A DNA stretch of 64,000 nucleotides, taken from NCBI RefSeq assembly GCF_963583255.1, contig NC_084808.1, positions 11,307,501 to 11,371,500 of the forward strand, read 5' to 3'. The DNA is from Pyrus communis. Its lineage: Eukaryota > Streptophyta > Magnoliopsida > Rosales > Rosaceae. Shown one piece after another: positions 19,871 through 32,031 of this stretch. The stretch's first letter is position 1; every line of letters starts with the position of its first letter. The position numbers were made by a program, and so were the translations under genes. The notes below the pieces were generated by a model. The model was not told the DNA's origin. It did not search any database and worked only from the letters and a program-made list of their open reading frames with translations.

Positions 19871-20229
19871 GATGAGGAGTTGGTGAAATCAAGTTGGACC
19901 AGGCGACATCTCTACGATGCACTGTGCAAGCACTAAAGGAATCAAAGAAGACGACTTTTACCCTCGTCGAGGCTATTAAGGTCTAAAAGGACGAAGAAGC
20001 TACCTAATAGCAATTACAGCAAGCGGACAAGATAGGATGGAAACCCGAAGAAGATGTCGATGACATCATTCTCGATCCCCAGCAGCAGGAAAAGACGGCT
20101 AGAATCGGCTCACGTCTAAGCCCAGCCGAGAAGGAAGAACTTACGACTTTCCTAAGAGAAAATTGTGACGTCTTTGCATAGTCACCTTCCGACATGCCCA
20201 GCATCGATCCTGAGATAGTTTGCCACAAG

Positions 20230-20860
20230 CTACATGTCAACCCTGTTGCTAAACCGGTGATGCAAAAAAAAAGGCATTTTGCGAACTAGCGACGATCATC
20301 GAAGCAAAAATTGACAAGTTGTTGGAGGTCAGATTCATAGAAGAGGTAGCGCACTCAACATGGCTTGCCAACGTCATGCTAGTAAAGAAGAAAGAGAAGG
20401 GCGAATAGAGGGTTTGCATAGACTATACTGACCTTAACAAAGCATGCCTAAATAATCATTATCCACTTCCCCGAATTGATCCACTAGTAGATTCAACTTC
20501 TAGGGACCATCTGCTCAATTTCTTGGATGCTTATTCCAGCTACAAAGAAAAAACTGTGTTCGAGATCGAGCGAGGCACCTACTGCCACAAGGTCATGCCC
20601 TTTGGCCTCAAGAACACGAGAGCTACTTACCAAAGGTTAGTCAACATGATGTTCAAGAAAAAAATTGGAGTAACCATGGAGGTCTACGTCGACGACATCA
20701 TGGTGAAGGGTAAACAACGGTCAAACCACATCAGCAACCTGGCAGAAACTTTCAACATTTTTAGAAAGTACAAGATAAAGCTCAATCTCTCCAAATGCAT
20801 ATTTGGAGTATCTTCAGGCATATTCTTAGGGTACTTACTGACCTAACGAGGAATCGAAGC
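20230..20860 (+). pseudogene. pol: Reverse transcriptase of E0, decayed
   Basis: Early RT blocks are read in shifting frames (about 20240-20500). The segment 20523-20846 is open and carries MPFGLKNTRATYQRLVN, the catalytic MEVYVDDIMVKGK and IKLNLSKCIFGVSSG. Both catalytic Asp residues of YVDD are kept. Frameshifts and stops around it destroy the gene. Confidence 0.78.
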
Positions 20861-21049
20861 ATATCCCAAGAAAATCTGAGCGATCATAGAGATGAAATCT
20901 CAAACTACCTTGAAGGATAACAAAAGATTGATTGAATGAACAGCTGCCCTCAACCGCTTTTTCTCGCGGTTCACTGATCAATGCAAACCTTTTTTCAAGG
21001 CCATCAAGAGGGCACAACGGGAAAAGCTATGCCCTTATACGAGAAGAGT

Positions 21050-21780
21050 TGTGGGCCTAATTGCCAGTATTCTACACTTCTAAAGCTATTCTCAATGCAA
21101 AAACAAGATACACGAAGATTGAAAAGTGAATTTTGGCGCTAGTTGTTGCGGCTCGGAAGCTCAGACCATACTTTTAAACTCATACAGTCATCATCATGAC
21201 TCAGTATCCTCTATGATCAATCCTACATAGTTTGGATGCTTCTTAATGAGTGATGAAATGGGCGTTGGAACTTGGCCAATACGATTTAGTTTTTCGACCT
21301 CGCACGGGGATAAAAGTCCAAGCCTTGGCGAACTTTATACCAGAATTCAAGCCTAGCCTAAGTAACGTACCAGAGCGGCTTAACGACACACCAGAAACAG
21401 CCGAGCAGACCTTAGCCGTAATTGCTCCCCTTAACGGAAACTTCTGGCAATTACATGTTGAAGGCGCATTCAACTATAAAGGATCAGAAATAGGCGTGGT
21501 CCTAGTCACCCCAGACGGTTCAATGCTCGAGCAGGCAATCACTCTAAGATTCAAGCATCCAACTACGAAGCAGAGTATGAGGCCCTACTAGCAGGCCTTC
21601 GAATGGCAAAAGACTTAACGGTGAAAAAACTCGCAATTCATTTCGATTCCCAGCTAATCACCAATTATACTAGTGGGGAGTATATGGCAAAACATTCAAG
21701 GATGGTGCAATACCTAGAGAAAGTATGCAAGCAACTTGAGGCATTTCAGACTTACACTTTCACTTAAGTTCTACGGGCAA
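21050..21780 (+). pseudogene. pol: RNase H plus second (Tat-type) RNase H of E0
   Basis: Remains of the usual RNase H lie at about 21060-21230 (LALVVAARKLRPYF; VIIMTQYPL). A second RNase H follows at about 21250-21780: MKWALELGQYDLVFRPR, then FWQLHVEGAFNYKGSEIGV and LVTPDGSMLEQAITL. After a frameshift near 21556 the frame continues through YEALLAGLRMAKDL. A second RNase H of this kind is a hallmark of the Tat lineage. The first catalytic Asp is replaced (HVEGA where HVDGA is usual). Confidence 0.75.
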
Positions 21781-22019
21781 ATAACGCTGACGCGGATACA
21801 CTAGCCAGCCTAGGCTTCTCCTTTGACTACCAACTCAAACGCTATATCCTGGTGGAGTATCTAGACAAGCCAAGCATAGAGGTAGCGCCGATAGCCGAAG
21901 TGTCACATGTTAGTATAACTCCGAACTGGCAAAGTTCTATTATAGACTACTTGTTCAATGACACACTCCCCACAGAAAGATTGGAGTCTAGAAATCTCCA
22001 AATAAAGGCAGCACGTTAC

Positions 22020-23158
22020 TACATATAGAACGACATTCTCATCCGAAGATCCTACACCATACCACATATCCGCTGCCTAGTGCTTCTTGATGACTTAAAG
22101 GTTCTAAGCTCAATCCATAAAGGGATTTGTGGAAATCATTCCAGAGGCCGATCCTTAGCACAGAAGGCTCTTAACGTAGGCTACTACTAGGCTACCATAC
22201 ACCAAGATACTAAGAAGTTAATATAAAAGTGCGACCGCTACCAACGCTACAAGTCGGTACCAACACTGCCTGCCAATGAACTACACTCACAGACAAGTCC
22301 TTAGTCGTTCATGCAGTGGGTAATTGACCTAATAAGACCAATGCCGCCTGTTACTAGGGGTAGAGGCATGATGATCGTGGTAACCGATTACTTCACCAAA
22401 TGGTAGAAGTAGAGCCCATGACAACCACAACTCAGATGGATATAGATCGCTTCATATGGAGGAACATCATTTGCCAATTGGCATCCTTTAGTCCATCATC
22501 ACCATAAACAACCCGCAATTCGTAGGTAAAGATTTGGTGAAGTTCTTCCAAAAATATGGTGTTAAGTAGCACATGTCCACGTAAAGATATCCTCAAGGCA
22601 ATGGGCAGGCCAAAGCATTCAACAAGATGATCCTCGACTGCCTCAAGAAATCCCTCATCGACAAGAAGGGAAAATGGCTAGACAAACTCCCCGGATGTAT
22701 ATGGGCATATAGCACCACCAAAAGACGAGCAACTAGTGAGACTCTTTTCTCTTTAGCATTTGGTTCATAAGCAATCATTCCTCCCAACTTATCGTGCCAA
22801 GTATCAGCACTCTACTTTTAAGTATTGAGCAGAATAGTAAGGAGATGGCCGCAAGCTTAGGTTTGGTAGAGGAGAAACGAAAGCAGACCATCACTCGCAT
22901 TGTAGCCTACCAGCAGTAGCTCATCTCTAGCTACAACAAAAAGGCTAAGATCCGACGGTTCAAACCCGGAGATCTAATCCTAACAAAAACCTTCATCATT
23001 GCCCGCATAGAAGACTCCAAAAAGATGGATCACATCTGGGAAGGTCTATACAAGATCAGCACAGTAGGCGGTAAGGGTAATTACACCATCACCACCATGA
23101 ACGACAAAGAGATCGAAAAATAATGGAACGCCTACAATTTGAGGAAGTACCATGTGTA
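22020..23158 (+). pseudogene. pol: Integrase of E0, decayed
   Basis: The zinc-binding part is seen near 22120-22260 (HHSRGRSLAQKAL and CDRYQRYK, with changed cysteines). The core has FMQWVIDLIRPMPP and MMIVVTDYFTKW near 22310-22410, and a Glu region near 22600 ([18 protein letters not shown]). The C-terminus reads YNLRKYHV followed by TAA near 23158. Several TAG and TAA codons interrupt it. Confidence 0.72.
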
Positions 23159-24330
23159 ACCTTCCGCTACATCAAAGCCCGAAGAACTTGAGTAGCTCAA
23201 CGGGCGCCACATTGCGAGCCGAGGATTATCCAGTTGTTATGCAGTCTTTATTTTACAGCTAAGTTTTTGTTTGTTTCACTCATTTTTCAATAAGGAATTC
23301 AGAAGTAATTTGCAACTTGGCTCGACTGCATGTCTGCAACAACTGATCACTTATGCACTTCAAAAGAAGACCGCCCCCTTCTTAGGCACTCATCCCAAGA
23401 ATTACATCCCCTGAGGAACCAACCATGCTCTCCAGTGTGATAGGGTAAACCAATTCCCTAACACCCATATAGGTCTGCTCTCTAGAGCGGAAGGATAAAC
23501 TTTACACTCTGAATATCCAAACGTAGATGAGCCGGGCTGCCCTAGTATAACTAAATGCACAATGGTTTGCTCCGAGATTCCTAGAAGTAGCCACAATGGT
23601 CTTTTTAAAGGCTTAGCTAACTAAAGGATTTTGTGTCTCTTGACTTAATCTGCAGGGAACGGGGCCCCAGAGACAGAGAGGGTACATAATGCAATACGCC
23701 TTACGGATGGCTGCCTTGGAACCTTAAAGCTGCTACCTAGTGCACTAAGGTAGCCTACGGTTTCTAGAAGACTACGACTTGCCCTTCAAGCAGTACAGCC
23801 ACACTAGACTTATACAAACTGCATGTTCCTATGAAAGGTTAAACAAGATAGTGTGCATATACGAAGCTTTATCCACTGCCAACATGCTACGTGGTCAATA
23901 AGCTTCATCTCTGCTAAGCGCGAAATGACCTACACCAAGTCCTAAAGTGTTGTGATACTTGCTATGCAACCTACAGAATTGGAGAAAGCTAAGGTTAACA
24001 GCCTAGTGGTTACGCGGACTTGTTTGTTTCTGTAACTAAGGCGTTCGGCTGCCAACCCTAGGGCTAACAACTTTGCGAAGTTTTACACCGACACTTACTG
24101 CTGCATAGGCTTTGTATGCCTATCTTCTTATAGAAAACTAGCATGCCTGCCACTGGTCTGTAAAGTCTAAAGGTTAGGGCATGAACAAAACAAGCATAGA
24201 TGGAGAAAAGCGAAGGAAATGAGTTTATTACATTTTCTAGCAAAATTGATAAACAACTGGCAAAGATCGAAGGAGTTTAAGCAAGCAAAAACAACAAGGA
24301 AATCAAAGAAAATCCTAAAGGCTACCAAGA
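23159..24330. other. E0 region between integrase and antisense ORF
   Basis: Follows the integrase stop. No convincing reading frame on either strand. It holds phrases such as GGTTTGCTCCGAGATTCC and short GC-rich blocks, consistent with the long non-coding 3' region of Tat elements. Confidence 0.45.
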
Positions 24331-25590
24331 AGACTACTTTTTAGCAGCTTGAACATCCCACGACTACTCAGTCACCACACCTTCAACAGCTGCGACACTC
24401 ACACTAGCAGCACCATCCAGTGCTTCAACCCCAGCTGCCCCAACCTAGGCACCAACCTCTCCAACTACTTCACCAATAAGACTCAAAAGTAAAAAAGAGC
24501 AAGTCTTCGAAAAAAAATAGAGAATGTCTCGAAGTCTTTACCAGAAAACTCCAAGTCAGACGACCATCCAAAGAGATGGTCTACATAACCCAGCTTGTAG
24601 AAATCAGCTTGACTCTAAGTAAATGAAGCCTCGAACCCAGCCTTCTCACCTTTTAACTGCTCATTCTCCTCGAGCAAACAAGCACAAACTCACTACAACT
24701 CATTTGCTTCTTTCTTTAGATTGTTGTTGATCTTCAAAGCACCTTGGAGTTCCAACACTTGAGGCTCAAGCCTATCAATAACCTTCTTGAAGTGGATCAC
24801 TTAGTTGTAAGCAACGATGAGTTCTTCATCCTTTGCGTAAATAGTAGAGCAGTATGTAACACCTGATCTCCTTTTATGTACTTTTATACTTTACTCGGAT
24901 CGCGTCAAGCCTACTCTTCAAATCCACAAACTAGACCCCTTCGAAGCAGTAAGCTCATATTCTAACTTCTTGACTTCCCCGGTCGAGGAGTAAGCTTCCG
25001 CTGCCACAGTTCTTACGACCTCATTGGCAACTTTGGTATTTTCTTAATCAAGGAACATAGACTCAGCTACTAGAATCACCATTTTTCTGCATAGTAGTTA
25101 GTAAAGCAGTCTTCCTATACTTGCTCGTATGCTTCGCAAACGAACTTAGGCCAACAACCCCCTTGACGCCATCAACAAAATTGGCATACACATTCATGTC
25201 CTCGACTAGATTTGATCTTAAGAGCGCAAAAATCTTAGCAACTTCCCCAAAAATAGACTTGGTGGATTTCTCACAACTACTCGCACGAGTAGTCTTCAAC
25301 TTCTCAGAAGACAAATCAGTCTCAGCAGTAGAGGGAATGGGTTTTGGGGCCATTTTAGCAGGCAAAGGCACCTTATTACTCTTCATAGTAGCAAGTCGTT
25401 CCAAAGGTGATCCAGACTTAGCCCCAAATGGGCGTTTTGGCACTAGAGGCACATAGGAACTTCTACGCTGAGCAATCCTATCAGTAATCAAACTAGCCAC
25501 CTTTGGAACGACAGACGTCATCGTCACAGATCTAGCAGCCTCATCCTTTTCACCCTTGGGAGAAATCAAGTCAATCACAAGCTTGGCGGC
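24331..25590 (-). pseudogene. Antisense ORF of E0, 3' part (split by E2)
   Basis: Read on the minus strand, this continues 37385-38326 after removing E2 and one copy of GCGGC. The open part reads AAKLVIDLISPKGEKDEAA, then a Ser/Lys/Pro-rich linker, then FGEVAKIFALLRSNLVEDMN to a stop at 25063. Beyond it, frames with stops show a coiled-coil-like segment (VIDRLEPQVLELQGALKI) and GYVDHLFGWSSDLEF. This agrees with the C-terminal half of antisense proteins known from Tat elements. Function unknown. Confidence 0.6.
25586..25590. repeat. Target-site duplication of E2, left (GCGGC)
   Basis: GCGGC precedes the LTR and is repeated exactly at 37380-37384. Confidence 0.93.
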
Positions 25591-27006
25591 TGATGCGAGA
25601 ATTATACGCACACAAATTAAACCCTTTTTTTATCAATTGTAGTAAGTATGTAAGTAGGGATCGTTCTGGACTGAGGATTAGGAGGGATTGTTAATCACTT
25701 GGATTTGACTCAAAAACGTAAAAACACAATATAAAACACTAAACTAGACTCAAAGAATGTAAAACTAAACACTTAAAACACTAAAACAAACCAAAAGACT
25801 CAAAACAGCACCAAAACACTCAAAACTGCCTTAAAAACACAATCTGGGCAGTTTTGAGCACTTTAACTACTTTGGACAAAATTGGGTAATAAATTGATTC
25901 AAAACACTTAGAAACACAAACTAAGACACTTTCTAACTAAATTGGACACTAAAGTAAAGGGGGATTGAGGTTTTGACGAATTTGAAAACAAAACTTAAAA
26001 CTTTGTAAAACGAACAGATTTTAAAACGAATTTGGATTTAATGAATGGAATGAAGGCTAGCTAAGGGGTTCATCTCCACACATGTTATACTTGCATATAA
26101 AACGATTTCCAATTGCTTTTCAATAAACCATGAATTCTCAACGCCCCAGATTAACCGTGAACTGCACTAATTAACCCTTAGATTTTCCTAACGTTATTGA
26201 ATTGGATGATTGCATACGACAACCCAAAGCATTCCCCACAAGTTCCCTATATCAACTGCATAATAGAGATACAAGCAAGAATCATTAAGTTCTTTGAAAA
26301 CCATAAGCATTGACGAAGCACTCGTTACTATGAACTGCATGAAACTTATGCCAAGAATTTACTTAACGCAATTGAGATCATCAGCTTTTACTACTTGTGA
26401 ATATAAGTTTGTAACGATTAGGTGAAACTCATTTATATTCTAGCGTCATATTCATGCATGAAAATTAAGCGTGCACTCTCAATAAACATACATAAATAAG
26501 TGTAATTCACATAGATAAGTAAATTGAATTCACAACTTATGAAACGCAATTAGAAGTAATCAAATCATATTGCAAGCATAAACATGTATTTCGAATCCCC
26601 CCCTAGCCAAGGGGGGTTTAGTTCCTCATACGTACAAAACAAAAAGAATTTAAATTAAACATTAAAATCAAAGGAAAAGAAACACCTAAACATTTCAACA
26701 ACTGAAACTTGAATTGTATGAACGTTTAGGCCCTCTTCTCTTCCTCTTTATTGCAGCATAAGGTCTAAGGTGAGTTTTGGGGATTATGGATGATGTAGAA
26801 TGATAGGTTTAGTGGAATGGTGAAGGAAGGTTTGTATATATGCTGGAATTTGGAATGAAGGCACGGCAAGGATGTGTGGAATGGAGTGAATGGATGAATT
26901 TCTGTGGTGAATGGGAATTGGATGGTTTGCACGGCTCAAAGTGGATTGTTGTTGATGTGAATTTCTGTATGAATGAATCCCCCCTCTTGTGGCTGCAATG
27001 GATGTT

Positions 27007-27015
27007 TATTTATAG
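27007..27015 (-). promoter_or_regulatory. TATA box of E2 3' LTR
   Basis: CTATAAATA on the minus strand, the same sequence as in E1 and the solo LTR. The other E2 LTR has it at 36286-36294. Confidence 0.6.
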
Positions 27016-27085
27016 GTGGATGAATGATTAAAAGAGGGAATATGACAGCTAGGTTGTTTGTGGAAAGCTGGAAATGGGATGGGAG

Positions 27086-27829
27086 TGCATGTGGGTGAAT
27101 ATGTGGCTACCATCATGAAGGAAATGCATGTGAAAAACAGCTAGGAAAGAATGATTAAAGAGGGAATGCATGTGCAATGACAGCTAGGTTGGTTGTGTGT
27201 GTGGAATGGCTGGAATGAACATGAAATGCACGGCACAAAGGGTTGTGTTGGTGTGAATGGCTGAATGTGGTGTAATGATGAAGGAATAATGTCATGGTGG
27301 CTGCAATGATGAAGTGGACAACCTGGAAATGCAAGGGGAATGCATGTGCACGGTTTTGGGAGAAAATGGGAGTGCATGTGGTTGCAATGGATTAAAGGGT
27401 GAATGCATGTGCAATGATGAAGTGGGATGGCTGAAATTGTAAGGGGAATGCATGTGGAATGACAGCTAGGTTATGATGATGAATGCATGTGGATTAGGTT
27501 GGAAAGTGGTGGGTTATGCACGGCAAGGGTAGGAATGGGTCTTTTGTTGATGATTGTGTTGGTGATGAATGTGGAGTGGCTGGAATGCAAAGGGAATGCA
27601 CGGATTAGAGGATTTGTGTTAGGTGATGGGTGCATGTGTTGAATTGGTGGTGCAATGATGAAAGAATAAGTGCATGTGGCTGAATGCAAAGGGAATGCAA
27701 AGTGAATGAATAATGAAATGGGAAAGCATGTGCAAGGTTGTAGTGTAGGGTGTTGGAGTGAATGGCTGAGATGGTTTCTAGGGTGAATGGTGTGTACAGT
27801 TTTTGGGAGAGAATGTGTGTTGGATGCAT
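27086..27829 (-). promoter_or_regulatory. RY-motif (CATGCA) array in E2 U3
   Basis: Eleven CATGCA motifs, all in the same orientation, lie upstream of the TATA box within about 740 bp, inside imperfect repeats of CACATGCATTCC and CAGCCACATGCAC. CATGCA is the core bound by plant B3-domain seed regulators. The second LTR has the array in about the same form, and the solo LTR has about nine copies at 52263-52762. Confidence 0.55.
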
Positions 27830-28100
27830 GGCAAGGTGTTAGAATGGGCTAGGCCCTTTGTTTTATGTCCTAGAGTGCATACAAGGCCTTCAATTTCGTC
27901 CAACACTTTGGCTCCAAGCATAAGCTATCCATCCTTAGCCCAAAAGTGCTCCAAAAGGGTCCAAAATGCATCTTTTTGCTTCCTTAGCCATATGAACCTA
28001 AAAACACACGAAAATGGCTTAAACTACTAAAATTACTAAGTACTAGCAACATAAATGCAAGAAAACAAGCAAACTAAGGCGCATAAATATGCTCCTATCA

Positions 28101-28118
28101 AATTCCCCCACACTTAGC
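28101..28118 (-). other. Polypurine tract of E2
   Basis: On the minus strand GCTAAGTGTGGGGGAATT abuts the LTR start, as in E1. Confidence 0.72.
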
Positions 28119-29760
28119 TTTTGCTAGTCCTCGAGCAAAACAAAACGATAACAAACAAACAAAACGACACTAAACAAGTAAAACACAACCTAAACCTTCC
28201 AACAATCGTCTCAGGGATTTCCAATGCACATGACATGTTAGAAATCATTATTCCCACAGATTTTAGCCATCTTTACACTTAAGTACATTCTTAATCATGG
28301 TCACCACATACTAGTTCACAATTAAGCATTTAAAACCATGTTTTGAATGTAGTAACATGCCTTAGAGAATTTGCTTAATTCCTTACAAGATATGCACTCA
28401 ATTTTCACTCAGATTTTCTAACTACACACCCTAATCTAGTTACATGTGAGAGGATTGATGTAAACATGAAAACGAACACTCACATATATGTATCTCAAAG
28501 GAAGCAATTTTTGGAGTTAATAAGCATGTTTCGGTATGATCTCATGAATGGAATGCTCCTACTTAAATGCGAGAACCAGTGACACCATATGCTCATACCA
28601 AGTTCAAACTCCACAAATTGAAACACATAACACTCAAGATTGAAGTCACGGGTTGTAATGGGGCTTGGGGTGTGTGGATAACAAAGAAGGGATATGGAAA
28701 ACAAAGGTTCTTAAAGAAATAGTGAGCAAAGCACTTGAATCAACTTAGAATTCACTTTTGAATGAAAACTCAACTTCTGAACAACAAGGGGGAACAAGCT
28801 TTTTTTCCTTTCTTTCTTTCTTTTCTTTTCTGTTTTTCTTTTTCATATGTTTTTCACAATTTTTCTTTTCTTTTCTTTTGAATCTCAAAACATACATATA
28901 AACTTAAGAACAAACTTTCCCTCCCCCACACTCATTTTCTTGCATAATGTAACTCAAAAGGAATTCATTTAAGTCATGCTCACTATCTTTTAAGAACAAG
29001 GGTGTGGATTGTCCTAAACTAGGCTAGGTGAGGATAATGTGGGTTAACAAAGAATAAAGGCTAAACAAAGCTCAACGGGGTTAAAACTTACAACATATAC
29101 GAAATATGGGAAGTAAGGCTATTTGGCTATGGTGGCAACTACACAACTTCATCTTGATATATGTTATGCAATTCAATGTCATGCTTTGAATGAAACGGAT
29201 ATAAGTTCTAGCATTTAGTTCTATCATGATACAATTGCATTCTAAGTAGCAACCAAGCAAGGAATAATGAGATCATGCAACAACTTTAGAAAACAAAGAA
29301 TCACAGATTATAACTCTCCAAAGAAGGTAATGGCTCGAGTCTCATAGGGTTGTAGCGTTTGTTTGAGTTCCTTCCTTCAAGCATGTTACAAAAACGAATT
29401 TTTCTTTTATGATTGCATGTGAAGTCATACATTATAACCATAACCAAGCATATACTAAGAGTAAATCAAACTTTTCTCTATGTTTATAACTCTTTTTAAC
29501 AGTCATGCAATTACAAACCAAATCCTTATCATTGTGTTGGAAGGTACCCTAAGACACAAACACACAAAAACGACTCAAAACACTCTTTTTAGGCTTTTCA
29601 AAACATGTTTTTCAAATTTTTATGTGATTTTCGGAGTTATAAAAACAAAACATACTAAAACACTCTAAGACAACTTAAAAACACCTTAAAACAGTAAGGA
29701 ACAACATTTGAAGTTATGGGTGATAAAATCTCACGAATTTGCATCAAATATACTTAGTTA
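28119..29760. other. E2 3' non-coding region
   Basis: Aligns with 10113-11881 of E1 and 49159-50786 of E3. No reading frame is shared by all copies. A TTTC/TTTTC-rich stretch lies at 28800-28880. Confidence 0.6.
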
Positions 29761-29790
29761 CCCCCCCCCCCCCCCCCCACACTTAAATCA
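29761..29790 (-). other. Internal PPT-like tract of E2 with 18-base G run
   Basis: Minus-strand TTTAAGTGTG runs into 18 G (29761-29778 as C on the plus strand). E1 has 7 and E3 has 15 at the same place, so the tract varies in length within the family. Confidence 0.6.
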
Positions 29791-30264
29791 AACATTGTCC
29801 TCAATGTTTTAAGCATAGATTCACACAAAACATAAGTAAACACACAAACAGCATTTAGACATACTAAACATGGCAGAATGTAACTAACAAAGAGAAGAGT
29901 TTAGGGACGCAAATCTGGAATTGGAGTGCTTTCTCGGTCTTCCTTTGTTGAATGCATGGGTTGATCTTGGTGATTCCACAGGCTTACTATTGGTGATTCC
30001 ACAGGCTTACTCTTGAACTGGGCTGGAGGATTCTTTTGGTCTCCCCCAATCGTTGATTTTCCACAGGCTACTCTTGAACTGGGCTGGAGGATTCTTTTGT
30101 TCTCCCCCGAAGGTCTGAGCTTACTCCTTTTATCTGTTTCTTTGTTCAATCTCTCCAATTCGTATTGAAGAGGGTTAGAGGATAACTCAGCATATGCAGT
30201 TGTTGCTTGTCTCCACATGCTTCAATGTATCATTTTCACTTGTCTTACTTGCTCCCCTTTGCAG

Positions 30265-30326
30265 AAGTGGTCCCTTCTCTGGAAGTGTATCAACCGTTGA
30301 AGATGACTATTCGAGAGCAACGCTAG
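30265..30326 (+). other. Exon-like segment upstream of antisense ORF (E2)
   Basis: Same 62-nt segment as 12330-12391 with acceptor-like CCCTTTGCAG and donor-like CTAG/GTAAGC. Few substitutions relative to E1. Confidence 0.4.
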
Positions 30327-30789
30327 GTAAGCAACCAGGGAATAGATTCCAGGTAGTCGGTTCCAGATCGGAAGACTGACTCCAAGTGCCGGCTGATTGC
30401 TTCTTTCACTTTGCCATGCGAGTAAGAACAAGGACAAAGAAAAAGACAGGGAAAGAGCATGATATGAGATACTTTTGCTTTTAACTTTGAATCAGCACAT
30501 GTATTTGTTGTGCTTGTCTCCACATGCTTCAATCTACCGTTTCCTCCTGGGTAATCTGTACTCCAGGCATCTGGTATCTTCTTTGGGGAAGAAGAAAAAA
30601 TTGAGTATTTCGAGAGGCTTTGCTGGGAGTGCGCCCTCAGAGGTGAGGAAGAGTTGGGCATTTTCTTCAGGTCTGCCTTGCCATAAAAGATGAAGGTCGA
30701 CATATATAGGGACTTCCCAATAGCAAGTGGTGGTACTGTTCTTTTACCATTGTCGACAAAAATTTTGATCCAGCAAATCCGGCTTTTTG

Positions 30790-31115
30790 AAAAAGAGTGC
30801 TGACTCTTCGATTTCTGAACGAACACCTCTTTGATTTCTAAGCTAGCGCCTCTTTGATTTCTGAACAAACGCCTCTTCGATTTCTGAACGGCAAGAAGTA
30901 GTGCGGATGCGGCTCTGTCAGAGATCTTTTGACAAAGTTGCACGCGTTTTCTGAAAAGCAGAGAAAGCGTCGCCGAACTTCACGCTTGTCGGCAAAAGTG
31001 TGTAGTTGCGATGATGACCTCCACGTGTTTTCAACTTTGTCAGAGATCTTTTGACAAAGTTGAACGCGTTTTCTGAAAAGTCGAGAGAGCGTCGCCGAAC
31101 TTTACGCAGGAAATT
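30790..31115 (+). promoter_or_regulatory. Promoter-like repeats upstream of antisense ORF (E2)
   Basis: Four imperfect units around GCCTCTTTGATTTCTGAAC at about 30803-30892, then two long modules with TTTTGACAAAGTTG, TTTTCTGAAAAG and GAGCGTCGCCGAACTT-like sequence (about 30918-30985 and 31045-31105). A TATA-like TTTTTATAG follows at about 31151-31159. Regulatory role inferred. Confidence 0.45.
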
Positions 31116-31273
31116 CCGGTTTTTTGAATCGGTGGTCGTGTCGCCTTGGCTTTTTATAGAGGTATCGATCACCTCCAACATGCACACTTTGAAGATTGCC
31201 CATTCTTGAAAATCGTCTCCGGCCCTTTGAGATTTTACTCCATCCAACCCTTCTCTTTGAACACCTTTGAAAA

Positions 31274-31876
31274 ATGGCTAACCCATCGAACCTTTGCTTA
31301 GAATTGAGTCTCAACAGTGATACGGGTGCGCCGCGTCAAGGTAATGTATGACATCCTTCTTTCTTATCTTCTAATGGTCCTCTTATAGGTGAAGACTCCA
31401 TGATGACGGATGCAATAACAGCTACGATAGTAGCTAGGAACCTCCTCACTCCTAAAGGTAGTAGGCTGTTTTCAGGACGGTCCGATGAGTTGGTCGTTCA
31501 AGAGTCCCTCGCTCTCAGTGTTCAGTGTGCAGGCTCTGTGTCCAACATGGGCCAACGCCTACTTGCTCGCTCCCGTCAGGTTGAATCGTTGATGGCAGAG
31601 GTGGAAAGTCTTAAGCAAGAGATCAAACAGCTTAAGTATGAGAATAGAAGTTTGCACGTGCTTGCAAATAACTATTCGACAGGCATGAAGAGGAAGCTTG
31701 ATGAGCTGCAAGAATCTGAAGGTCGGATTCAAAGTGACCGTCAAAGGCTTGCGGCTTATCTCCAGATGCACCTTTTTCCTGGGTCATCCAGCGTTCCACC
31801 AAGTATTGAGGCCTCGAATGATCTAGCTCCGATGCTTCCCGCTCCGATGCCTCCCGCTCCGATGCCGTTCACGTAA
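31274..31876 (+). pseudogene. Antisense coiled-coil ORF, E2 copy (broken)
   Basis: It starts MANPSNLCLELSLNSD as in the other copies, but codon 26 is TGA (31349-31351) where E1 has TGG. A downstream ATG at 31400 would still allow 158 residues including the whole coiled coil (MAEVESLKQEIKQLKYENRSL). The C-terminal tail is shortened by a deletion, so the GASRKQPL end is lost and the frame closes at MPFT. Compared with E1 and E3 this is the damaged copy. Confidence 0.7.
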
Positions 31877-32031
31877 ACAACCTTTGTGAAAGTTACATTC
31901 TTTTATTCTTTTTTTTTTTTTCCACACTTGTAACTTCTCGGAGATCAATGCTTTATTTTATTCAGTGTATTGGGTTACCTCCCAAGTAGCGCTTTCTTTA
32001 TCGTCTTGCAGCCGGATGAAACCTTCATTTC

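Larger units (their letters stand above)
25591..28100 (-). repeat. 3' LTR of E2 (2510 bp)
   Basis: TG...CA ends, matching 34871-37379 closely. The R-U5 half aligns with the E1 LTR. The U3 half is different and is filled with GGAATGCATGTG-like words (27086-27829). TATA box CTATAAATA at 27007-27015, stem-loop at 26685-26730. Confidence 0.94.

Noticed and set aside
27141..27829. Several His/Pro/Ser-rich minus-strand ORFs in E2 LTRs (also 36420-37108)
   Set aside because: They are translations of the CACATGCATTCC repeat array, and the matching copies merely reflect LTR identity.
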